A stretch of DNA of 64,000 bases from the NCBI GenBank assembly GCA_905182525.1, contig CAJJBV010000004.1:367543-431542 (forward strand). Direction: 5' to 3'. The stretch's first letter is position 1. Each line of letters opens with the position of its first letter. The translations under genes were made by a program, and so were the position numbers. This document shows positions 56,181 through 64,000 of this stretch, one piece after another. The stretch is from Cryomorphaceae bacterium (lineage in GTDB: Bacteria; Bacteroidota; Bacteroidia; Flavobacteriales_D; Parvicellaceae). Below the pieces are notes generated by a model. The model ran no database searches. It was not told the origin of the DNA and worked only from the letters and a program-made list of their open reading frames with translations.

Positions 56181-57641
56181 TCTGCCCCTCCATGTCCTGC
56201 TGGAGCTAGTTCGACCGACACAGATGGAGACGGTATTCCAGATGTAGATGATTTAGATGACGACAATGATGGGATTTTAGATGTTGATGAAGGTTTATCT
56301 TGTACAACATCTATAATTGCTCCGTGGGATCCTATAACTGGAGTTATAGGTACTAATCAGATAACCTCACAACCTTGGCTTAATCGCCCCCCAGAATCCT
56401 CCATGTTTAACGTTAGTTTTTCTCAATTTAATCCTGTTATGCCAAGTGGTAAACGTACTAATACAAATTTAGGTTTCAGATCTATTACTTTTGCCGATCC
56501 TATTACAGAAGTTTATCTTGGCATTCTTAATCTGGATTTTTACTCAATTACCTTAACGGATCATAATAACACCCCGTTAACTATTACTCAAATAGATGCT
56601 CACAATGCAAATATTAGTGGTAATGTTTTGTCTGATATTCATCCAGCTACTCATAGTAATGGTTTATCTGTAGATGGTGTCTTTTTAATATCAAGTAGTA
56701 CACCATTTACCGTAATAAATATTAATTATACATTACTTTATAATGCTATTGATGGTCATGTATTTTCTTTTGCATTTCCTCCAACCCAAACTTGTTCTGG
56801 TACAGATACAGACGGAGACGGTATTCCAGATTATTTAGATTTAGACAGCGACAACGACGGAATAGCAGACATTATTGAGTCAGGAGGAACAGATATTGAT
56901 GGAGATGGCTTAGTAGATAACTTTACAGATACAGATAATGATGGTCTTCACGATCCATACGATGCTGATAATGGAGGAACGACAGTAGTTCCAACAGACA
57001 CCGATTCTGATGGAGTAGCTGACTACTTAGATTTAGATAGTGATAACGATGGAATATACGATGTAGTTGAAGGTGGCGATGGCGCATCAGATACCAATAA
57101 CGATGGTGCAGTAGATAGTAATGATACAGGTTTTGCAGATTTCAATAACAACGGGATGGCAGATAATACAGAATCTACTACAGAACCAGACAGCGATAGT
57201 GATAATATAGCAGATTACTTAGAGTTAGATAGTGATGGAGATGGCTGTAACGATGTAGCAGAAGCAGGCTATACAGATGATAATGGAGACGGTGTATTAG
57301 GGGCAGCATTACCAACGTTTAATGCTAATGGAACAGTAAGCAGTGGAATAGACGGTTATACTACACCAGCAGATATTAATGGAAACACTGTTTCAGATTA
57401 TACAGAATCTGGACCAAACAATGCTTCATCCGAGTCACAAACAGCATGTGGTAATTTAGTATGGAATGGAACTAATTATACAACAAGTGGAACGTATACT
57501 TACACCACCACCAATGTGTCTGGATGTGATAGTGTGGTTACTTTAACGTTAACTATAAACACTAGCCCAAGTGCACCAGTAGCAGGAACGATTACTCAAC
57601 CAACTTGCGCAGCTAGCAACAGCAAGTTTTACCATAGCTAG
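56031..57641 (+). CDS. Giant adhesin, segment 5: thrombospondin type 3-like calcium-binding island
   Basis: After the tail of repeat 17 (TLAAGATYTFTETNAVGCLSAASADV) comes a TSP3-like region. Acidic DxDxDGxxD motifs occur in TDTDGDGIPDVDDLDDDNDGIL and, from 56.80 to 57.42 kb, in about six more (TDTDGDGIPDYLDLDSDNDG, DTDSDGVADYLDLDSDNDG, DSDSDNIADYLELDSDGDGC). They should bind Ca2+ and stiffen the stalk. Inserted between the first and the others is a 170-residue beta-rich segment (56.29-56.79 kb, SCTTSIIAPWDPITGVIG...) that I do not recognise. Then one CDS-type module (NLVWNGTNYTTSGTYTYTT...GCDSVV) and the first unit of the second array, broken by an inserted C. Confidence 0.75.
   Translation: MTQQYLHVYTKCNSRCASGVVTLAAGATYTFTETNAVGCLSAASADVVIFSAPPCPAGASSTDTDGDGIPDVDDLDDDNDGILDVDEGLSCTTSIIAPWDPITGVIGTNQITSQPWLNRPPESSMFNVSFSQFNPVMPSGKRTNTNLGFRSITFADPITEVYLGILNLDFYSITLTDHNNTPLTITQIDAHNANISGNVLSDIHPATHSNGLSVDGVFLISSSTPFTVININYTLLYNAIDGHVFSFAFPPTQTCSGTDTDGDGIPDYLDLDSDNDGIADIIESGGTDIDGDGLVDNFTDTDNDGLHDPYDADNGGTTVVPTDTDSDGVADYLDLDSDNDGIYDVVEGGDGASDTNNDGAVDSNDTGFADFNNNGMADNTESTTEPDSDSDNIADYLELDSDGDGCNDVAEAGYTDDNGDGVLGAALPTFNANGTVSSGIDGYTTPADINGNTVSDYTESGPNNASSESQTACGNLVWNGTNYTTSGTYTYTTTNVSGCDSVVTLTLTINTSPSAPVAGTITQPTCAASNSKFYHS
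56205..57420 (+). other. TSP3-like calcium-binding region with an unknown inserted domain
   Basis: Repeated D-x-D-x-D-G motifs at 56.21-56.30 and 56.80-57.42 kb separate the two SprB-like arrays. The 56.29-56.79 kb insert has no acidic motif and is followed directly by the next TSP3 motif (CSGTDTDGDGIPDYLDLD), a layout seen in other large secreted proteins of the phylum. Function of the insert is not recognised. Confidence 0.75.
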
Positions 57642-60600
57642 TTATGAATCAACAAGTACTTATACGTTTACACCAAGCGGACCAACGGTAGATGGAAGTG
57701 GCGTAGTAACACTAGCAGCAGGAGCGACATATACTTTTACAGAAACGAATGCAGCAGGCTGTGAATCTGCAGCAAGTGCAGATGTGGTAGTAGATGCACA
57801 ACCAGTCGACACCAAGTGCACCAACAGCAGGAGCGATTACCCAGCCAACATGTGCAGTAGCAACAGCAAGTTTTACCATAGCAAGTTTTGAATCAACAAG
57901 TACTTATACGTTTACACCAAGCGGACCAACGGTAGATGGAAGTGGCGTAGTAACATTAGCAGCAGGAGCGACATATACTTTTACAGAAACCAATGCAGCA
58001 GGCTGTGAATCTGCAGCAAGTTCAGATGTAGTAGTAGATGCACAACCAGTAGCGCCAAGTGCACCAACAGCTGGAGCGATTACCCAGCCAACATGTACAG
58101 TAGCAACAGCAAGTTTTACCATAGCAAGTTTTGAAGCAACAAGTACTTATACATTTACACCAAGCGGACCAACGGTAGATGGAAGTGGCGTAGTAACATT
58201 AGCCGCAGGAGCGACATATACTTTTACAGAAACCAATGCAGCAGGCTGTGAATCTGCAGCAAGTTTAGATGTAGTAGTAGATGCACAACCAGTAGCGCCT
58301 AGTGCCCCAACAGCTGGAGCGATTACCCAGCCAACATGTACAGTAGCAACAGGAAGTTTTACCATAGCAAGTTTTGAAGCAACAAGTACTTACACATTTA
58401 CACCAAGCGGACCAACGGTAGATGGAAGTGGCGTAGTAACATTAGCCGCAGGAGCGACATATACTTTTACAGAAACCAATGCAGCAGGCTGTGAATCTGC
58501 AGCAAGTTTAGATGTAGTAGTAGATGCACAACCAGTAGCGCCTAGTGCCCCAACAGCTGGAGCGATTACCCAGCCAACATGTACAGTAGCAACAGCAAGT
58601 TTTACCATAGCAAGTTTTGAAGCAACAAGTACTTACACATTTACACCAAGCGGACCAACGGTAGATGGAAGTGGCGTAGTAACATTAGCCGCAGGAGCGA
58701 CATATACTTTTACAGAAACCAATGCAGCAGGCTGTGAATCTGCAGCAAGTTTAGATGTAGTAGTAGATGCACAACCAGTAGCGCCTAGTGCCCCAACAGC
58801 TGGAGCGATTACCCAGCCAACATGTACAGTAGCAACAGCAAGTTTTACCATAGCAAGTTTTGAAGCAACAAGTACTTACACATTTACACCAAGCGGACCA
58901 ACGGTAGATGGAAGTGGCGTAGTAACATTAGCCGCAGGAGCGACATATACTTTTACAGAAACCAATGCAGCAGGCTGTGAATCTGCAGCAAGTTTAGATG
59001 TAGTAGTAGATGCACAACCAGTAGCGCCTAGTGCCCCAACAGCTGGAGCGATTACCCAGCCAACATGTACAGTAGCAACAGCAAGTTTTACCATAGCAAG
59101 TTATGAAGCAACAAGTACTTATACATTTACACCAAGTGGACCAACAGTAGATGCAGGAAGTGGCGTAGTAACATTAGCCGCAGGAGCGACATATACTTTT
59201 ACAGAAACCAATGCAGCAGGCTGTGAATCTGCAGCAAGTTTAGATGTAGTAGTAGATGCACAACCAGTAGCGCCTAGTGCCCCAACAGCTGGAGCGATTA
59301 CCCAGCCAACATGTACAGTAGCAACAGGAAGTTTTACCATAGCAAGTTTTGAAGCAACAAGTACTTACACATTTACACCAAGCGGACCAACGGTAGATGG
59401 AAGTGGCGTAGTAACATTAGCCGCAGGAGCGACATATACTTTTACAGAAACCAATGCAGCAGGCTGTGAATCTGCAGCAAGTTTAGATGTAGTAGTAGAT
59501 GCACAACCAGTAGCGCCTAGTGCCCCAACAGCTGGAGCGATTACCCAGCCAACATGTACAGTAGCAACAGCAAGTTTTACCATAGCAAGTTTTGAAGCAA
59601 CAAGTACTTACACATTTACACCAAGCGGACCAACGGTAGATGGAAGTGGCGTAGTAACATTAGCCGCAGGAGCGACATATACTTTTACAGAAACCAATGC
59701 AGCAGGCTGTGAATCTGCAGCAAGTTTAGATGTAGTAGTAGATGCACAACCAGTAGCGCCTAGTGCCCCAACAGCTGGAGCGATTACCCAGCCAACATGT
59801 ACAGTAGCAACAGCAAGTTTTACCATAGCAAGTTTTGAAGCAACAAGTACTTACACATTTACACCAAGCGGACCAACGGTAGATGGAAGTGGCGTAGTAA
59901 CATTAGCCGCAGGAGCGACATATACTTTTACAGAAACCAATGCAGCAGGCTGTGAATCTGCAGCAAGTTTAGATGTAGTAGTAGATGCACAACCAGTAGC
60001 GCCTAGTGCCCCAACAGCTGGAGCGATTACCCAGCCAACATGTACAGTAGCAACAGCAAGTTTTACCATAGCAAGTTTTGAAGCAACAAGTACTTACACA
60101 TTTACACCAAGCGGACCAACGGTAGATGGAAGTGGCGTAGTAACATTAGCCGCAGGAGCGACATATACTTTTACAGAAACCAATGCAGCAGGCTGTGAAT
60201 CTGCAGCAAGTTTAGATGTAGTAGTAGATGCACAACCAGTAGCGCCTAGTGCCCCAACAGCTGGAGCGATTACCCAGCCAACATGTACAGTAGCAACAGC
60301 AAGTTTTACCATAGCAAGTTTTGAAGCAACAAGTACTTACACATTTACACCAAGCGGACCAACGGTAGATGGAAGTGGCGTAGTAACATTAGCCGCAGGA
60401 GCGACATATACTTTTACAGAAACCAATGCAGCAGGCTGTGAATCTGCAGCAAGTTTAGATGTAGTAGTAGATGCACAACCAGTAGCGCCTAGTGCCCCAA
60501 CAGCTGGAGCGATTACCCAGCCAACATGTACAGTAGCAACAGCAAGTTTTACCATAGCAAGTTTTGAAGCAACAAGTACTTACACATTTACACCAAGCGG

Positions 60601-60955
60601 ACCAACGGTAGATGGAAGTGGCGTAGTAACATTAGCCGCAGGAGCGACATATACTTTTACAGAAACCAATGCAGCAGGCTGTGAATCTGCAGCAAGTTTA
60701 GATGTAGTAGTAGATGCACAACCAGTAGCGCCTAGTGCCCCAACAGCTGGAGCGATTACCCAGCCAACATGTACAGTAGCAACAGCAAGTTTTACCATAG
60801 CAAGTTTTGAAGCAACAAGTACTTACACATTTACACCAAGCGGACCAACGGTAGATGGAAGTGGCGTAGTAACATTAGCCGCAGGAGCGACATATACTTT
60901 TACAGAAACCAATGCAGCAGGCTGTGAATCTGCAGCAAGTTTAGATGTAGTAGTA
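57566..60955 (+). repeat. Second SprB-like array: 14 copies of a related 243-bp repeat
   Basis: Copies start at about 57577, 57821, 58064 and then every 243 bases to 60740, with one 246-base copy at 59036-59281. They are nearly identical to one another but differ from the first array throughout (QPTCTVATASFTIASFEATST against QPSCAVATGSFTIASYNAAST), so each array has been homogenised separately. Confidence 0.95.
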
Positions 60956-61396
60956 GAAACGATAGTAAGTCCAGTGACAAGCAATGTAGATTCTACGATA
61001 TGTTATGGGGACAGTGCATTGTTAGGCGGAACTTACCAGAGCGTAAGTGGAAGTTACAATGATACGATAGTAGGTGGAGCATCGAATACTTGTGATAGCA
61101 TAGTGGTAACGGCATTAACGGTATTGCCTGAGAATGTAGGAGATACGACGATATTAGTAGCTTGCGATAGTGCAGAGTGGCGAGGAACGAAGTATATGAC
61201 AAGTGGAGTTTACAACGACACGCTAGTAAGTGCAGCTGGCTGTGACAGTATAATCACATTAGACTTAACGATAAATGGATCAAATGCGTCAGATACGACA
61301 GTGTTAACTGCGTGTGATAGCACAGTATGGAATGCAACAACTTATACGACCACTGGAATCTATAGAGATACGCTTACAAAGTGTAGCAGGATGTGA
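57794..61396 (+). CDS. Giant adhesin, segment 6: second 81-residue array and first Cys-Asp-Ser modules
   Basis: A 1200-codon piece with thirteen SprB-like repeats of the second type (TAGAITQPTCTVATASFTIASFEATSTYTFTPSGPTVDGSGVVTLAAG..., 57.8-60.95 kb) and then CDS-type modules (STICYGDSALLGG, TACDSTVWNATTYTTTGIY, AGCDSIITLDLTI). One repeat differs by one codon (VDAGSG at 59.15 kb). Each repeat holds two Cys (QPTC and AGC) which may pair. It opens after CCAGTCGACACC and ends where CTTACAAAGTG replaces CTTCAGAGTG. Confidence 0.75.
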   Translation: MHNQSTPSAPTAGAITQPTCAVATASFTIASFESTSTYTFTPSGPTVDGSGVVTLAAGATYTFTETNAAGCESAASSDVVVDAQPVAPSAPTAGAITQPTCTVATASFTIASFEATSTYTFTPSGPTVDGSGVVTLAAGATYTFTETNAAGCESAASLDVVVDAQPVAPSAPTAGAITQPTCTVATGSFTIASFEATSTYTFTPSGPTVDGSGVVTLAAGATYTFTETNAAGCESAASLDVVVDAQPVAPSAPTAGAITQPTCTVATASFTIASFEATSTYTFTPSGPTVDGSGVVTLAAGATYTFTETNAAGCESAASLDVVVDAQPVAPSAPTAGAITQPTCTVATASFTIASFEATSTYTFTPSGPTVDGSGVVTLAAGATYTFTETNAAGCESAASLDVVVDAQPVAPSAPTAGAITQPTCTVATASFTIASYEATSTYTFTPSGPTVDAGSGVVTLAAGATYTFTETNAAGCESAASLDVVVDAQPVAPSAPTAGAITQPTCTVATGSFTIASFEATSTYTFTPSGPTVDGSGVVTLAAGATYTFTETNAAGCESAASLDVVVDAQPVAPSAPTAGAITQPTCTVATASFTIASFEATSTYTFTPSGPTVDGSGVVTLAAGATYTFTETNAAGCESAASLDVVVDAQPVAPSAPTAGAITQPTCTVATASFTIASFEATSTYTFTPSGPTVDGSGVVTLAAGATYTFTETNAAGCESAASLDVVVDAQPVAPSAPTAGAITQPTCTVATASFTIASFEATSTYTFTPSGPTVDGSGVVTLAAGATYTFTETNAAGCESAASLDVVVDAQPVAPSAPTAGAITQPTCTVATASFTIASFEATSTYTFTPSGPTVDGSGVVTLAAGATYTFTETNAAGCESAASLDVVVDAQPVAPSAPTAGAITQPTCTVATASFTIASFEATSTYTFTPSGPTVDGSGVVTLAAGATYTFTETNAAGCESAASLDVVVDAQPVAPSAPTAGAITQPTCTVATASFTIASFEATSTYTFTPSGPTVDGSGVVTLAAGATYTFTETNAAGCESAASLDVVVETIVSPVTSNVDSTICYGDSALLGGTYQSVSGSYNDTIVGGASNTCDSIVVTALTVLPENVGDTTILVACDSAEWRGTKYMTSGVYNDTLVSAAGCDSIITLDLTINGSNASDTTVLTACDSTVWNATTYTTTGIYRDTLTKCSRM

Positions 61397-63560
61397 TAGC
61401 ATCATTACGTTAGACTTAACGATAGTAAGTCCAGTGACAAGCAATGTAGATTCTACGATATGTTATGGGGACAGTGCATTGTTAGGCGGAAGTTACCAGA
61501 GCGTAAGTGGAAGTTATAATGATACGATAGTAGGTGGAGCGGTCGAATACTTGTGATAGCATAGTGGTAACGGCATTAACGGTATTGCCTGAGAATGTAG
61601 GAGATACGACAGTGTTAACTGCGTGTGATAGTACTACTTGGGGAGGGACGACTTATACAATAAGTGGAATGTATAATGACACGTTAGTAAGTGTAGTGGG
61701 ATGTGATAGTATAATTACGTTAGACTTAACGATAGTAAGTCCAGTGACAAGCAATGTAGATTCTACGATATGTTATGGGGACAGTGCATTGTTAGGCGGA
61801 ACTTACCAGAGCGTAAGTGGAAGTTACAATGATACGATAGTAGGTGGAGCATCGAATACTTGTGATAGCATAGTGGTAACGGCATTAACGGTATTGCCTC
61901 AGAATGTAGGAGATACGACGATATTAGTAGCTTGCGATAGTGCAGAGTGGCGAGGAACGAAGTATATGACAAGTGGAGTTTACAACGACACGCTAGTAAG
62001 TGCAGCTGGCTGTGACAGTATAATCACATTAGACTTAACGATAAATGGATCAAATGCGTCAGATACGACAGTGTTAACTGCGTGTGATAGCACAGTATGG
62101 AATGCAACAACTTATACGACCACTGGAATCTATAGAGATACGCTTACAGAGTGTAGCAGGATGTGATAGCATCATTACGTTAGACTTAACGATAGTAAGT
62201 CCAGTGACAAGCAATGTAGATTCTACGATATGTTATGGGGACAGTGCATTGTTAGGCGGAAGTTACCAGAGCGTAAGTGGAAGTTACAATGATACGATAG
62301 TAGGTGGAGCGGTGAATACTTGTGATAGCATAGTGGTAACGGCATTAACGGTATTGCCTGAGAATGTAGGAGATACGACAGTGTTAACTGCGTGTGATAG
62401 TACTACTTGGGGAGGGACGACTTATACAATAAGTGGAATGTATAATGACACGTTAGTAAGTGTAGTGGGATGTGATAGTATAATTACGTTAGACTTAACG
62501 ATAGTAAGTCCAGTGACAAGCAATGTAGATTCTACGATATGTTATGGGGACAGTGCATTGTTAGGCGGAAGTTACCAGAGCGTAAGTGGAAGTTACAATG
62601 ATACGATAGTAGGTGGAGCAGTCGAATACTTGTGATAGCATAGTGGTAACGGCATTAACGGTATTGCCTCAGAATGTAGGAGATACGACGATATTAGTAG
62701 CTTGCGATAGTGCAGAGTGGCGAGGAACGAAGTATATGACAAGTGGAGTTTACAACGACACGCTAGTAAGTGCAGCAGGCTGTGATAGTATAATCACGTT
62801 AGACTTAACGATAAATGGATCAAATGCGTCAGATACGACAGTGTTAACTGCGTGTGATAGCACAGTATGGAATGCAACAACTTATACGACCACTGGAATC
62901 TATAGAGATACGCTTCAGAGTGTAGCAGGATGTGATAGCATCATTACGTTAGACTTAACGATAGTAAGTCCAGTGACAAGCAATGTAGATTCTACGATAT
63001 GTTATGGGGACAGTGCATTGTTAGGCGGAAGTTACCAGAGCGTAAGTGGAAGTTATAATGATACGATAGTAGGTGGAGCAGTCGAATACTTGTGATAGCA
63101 TAGTGGTAACGGCATTAACGGTATTGCCTGAGAATGTAGGAGATACGACAGTGTTAACTGCGTGTGATAGTACAGCTTGGGGAGGGACGACTTATACATA
63201 AGTGGAATGTATAATGACACGTTAGTAAGTGCTAGCAGGCTGTGATAGTATAATCACGTTAGACTTAACGATAAATGGATCAAATGCGTCAGATACGACA
63301 GTGTTAACTGCGTGTGATAGCACAGTATGGAATGCAACAACTTATACGACCACTGGAATCTATAGAGATACGCTTACAAAGTGTAGCAGGATGTGATAGC
63401 ATCATTACGTTAGACTTAACGATAGTAAGTCCAGTGACAAGCAATGTAGATTCTACGATATGTTATGGGGACAGTGCATTGTTAGGCGGAAGTTACCAGA
63501 GCGTAAGTGGAAGTTATAATGATACGATAGTAGGTGGAGCATCGAATACTTGTGATAGCA
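60956..63560 (+). repeat. Higher-order Cys-Asp-Ser module array, alternating ~460 and ~309 bp units
   Basis: The marker AGTAAGTCCAGTGACAAGC recurs at about 60965, 61425, 61735, 62195, 62505, 62965 and 63425, giving spacings of about 460, 310, 460, 310, 460, 460. Two unit lengths therefore alternate, making a super-unit of about 770 bases that has itself been duplicated. Confidence 0.85.
61378..63371 (+). CDS. Giant adhesin, segment 7: Cys-Asp-Ser module array, frame broken several times
   Basis: Modules of about 50-60 residues ending in GCDSIITLDLTI alternate with STICYGDSALLGGSYQSVSGSYNDTIVGG units. Open stretches at 61314-61556, 61534-62166, 62084-62635 and 62613-63095 cover the frame in turn, and 63197 and 63231 carry a deletion and an insertion. 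Breaks recur at the same places in the unit: GGAGCGGTCGAATAC or GGAGCAGTCGAATAC against GGAGCATCGAATAC, and CTTACAAAGTG or CTTACAGAGTG against CTTCAGAGTG. The ordered protein style shows it is one coding region. Confidence 0.6.
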
Positions 63561-64000
63561 TAGTGATTACATTATTAAACATCAATTCCGAAATTTCAAC
63601 CACTATTAACGAGAGTATATGTAATGGAGATAGTGTATTATTTGGAGGGTTTTATCAAATGTCAAGTGGAACATATAATGATACTTTATCTTCAGTTTTT
63701 GGATGTGATAGTATCATTATCACAAATTTATCAGTCTTAAATCCAATAAATATTTTTGATACTCTTCAACTGTGTATATTTGATAGCATATTATTAAATG
63801 GTTCATATTTCAATTCCGATACTGTTTTATATGATAGTCTATTATCATCAATTGGATGTGACAGTGTCAATATAACATCAATAGAGTTTGTAAATCCTTT
63901 AAGGACAAAAGATTCGATACAAATTTGTTTTGGCGATAGTATATTTTTGGCAGGAAATTATCAGTCTTTTAGTGGGGATTATTATGATACTCTAACTTCA
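63372..64000 (+). CDS. Giant adhesin, segment 8: last modules, open at the right edge
   Basis: After the break near 63371 the frame is intact to the final base and codes for one more array-type module and then clearly diverged modules (ESICNGDSVLFGGFYQMSSGTYNDTLSSVFGCDSIIITNLSVL, LCIFDSILLNGSYFNSDTVLYDSLLSSIGCDSVNITSIEF). The divergence is typical of the edge of a tandem array, so the C-terminal domain probably follows in the next few kilobases. Confidence 0.7.

Larger units (their letters stand above)
46343..64000 (+). other. Giant secreted repeat protein gene, frame interrupted, runs off the window
   Basis: Coding sequence of one direction and one style fills the window from an ATG at 46343 to the last base, at least 17.6 kb or about 5,880 residues. 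It opens with a signal peptide (MRKLYLYIFLFIGLASSINSQ) and consists of secreted repeat domains common in T9SS cargo and gliding adhesins such as SprB. About ten to fifteen one-base or few-base indels shift the frame; between them the frame and protein style are preserved. I read it as one gene, with the individual open stretches listed separately. The C-terminus is outside the window; a T9SS CTD (type B or A) is expected there. A set of several shorter genes is less likely, since only the first piece has a signal peptide. Confidence 0.8.

Noticed and set aside
57904..60798. Twelve nearly identical minus-strand frames of about 72 residues in the second array
   Set aside because: They are the reverse reading of the 243-bp repeat, spaced exactly by the unit, without starts or context of their own.
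52072..60955. CRISPR-like regular spacing
   Set aside because: Units of 243 bp are coding, contiguous and without unique spacers; no cas genes are near.
61500..61560. TCGA- and CTAG-containing insertions (GTCGAC, GCTAGC) as engineered or restriction-site signals
   Set aside because: Most arise at variant junctions of the repeats and are better explained as consensus overlays; no other sign of constructs is present.

Overview
The window is a low-GC chromosomal segment from a member of the phylum Bacteroidota, most likely a free-living marine-type Flavobacteriales. The support is the complete MoxR-DUF58-BatABCDE operon, a protein with a type IX secretion (T9SS) sorting tail, Bacteroidota-type promoter motifs (TAnnTTTG), weak A-rich translation starts, an HDIG-free compact gene layout, and a giant repeat-rich secreted protein of the gliding/adhesin kind. 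I cannot name a genus. No tRNA, rRNA, IS element, prophage or CRISPR array was seen, and no gap exceeds 300 bases without a gene.

1-8 kb: the C-terminal part of an FAD-linked oxidase, a POT peptide transporter broken by a frameshift, an LTA4-hydrolase-type aminopeptidase lipoprotein, smpB, a DPP-IV-type S9 peptidase and a small T9SS cargo. 8-17 kb (minus strand): the aerotolerance operon moxR, DUF58, a membrane protein, batA, batB, batC, batD, batE, followed by nth; almost every junction overlaps or abuts. 17-21 kb: an all-alpha NTP pyrophosphatase, ribH with a TPR membrane protein, and recF with a DUF721/DciA-like gene. 20.4-24.3 kb: a metal-homeostasis locus in which a DtxR/MntR-type regulator and a ZIP transporter diverge from a TonB-dependent receptor across a gap holding two palindromes. 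24-30 kb: a fatty-acid beta-oxidation operon in the order marR, fadN, fadA, fadE, with a perfect 18-bp palindrome before marR. 30-36 kb: a tripartite RND efflux operon, then yceI coupled to a 27-residue CDGSH mini-protein with its own terminator. 36-44 kb: Crp-type regulator, DUF457 membrane protein, SPFH lipoprotein, MarC, aldo/keto reductase, DAHP synthase-chorismate mutase, ABC-F ATPase and a cold-shock protein.

44-64 kb: a membrane-anchored TPR protein with a C-terminal LuxR-type helix-turn-helix lies just upstream of a giant secreted protein gene that fills the last 17.6 kb and runs off the window. It carries a signal peptide, three sets of five 51-residue beta-propeller-like blades, 86-residue Ig/HYR-like repeats, 17 copies and then 14 copies of an 81-residue SprB-like repeat, a thrombospondin type 3-like calcium-binding island between them, and a Cys-Asp-Ser module array. 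The frame is interrupted by many small indels. Several of these read like overlays of two repeat variants, so they are more likely consensus errors in a collapsed repeat assembly than true mutations. The regulator plus giant adhesin pair is the most distinctive part of the window.
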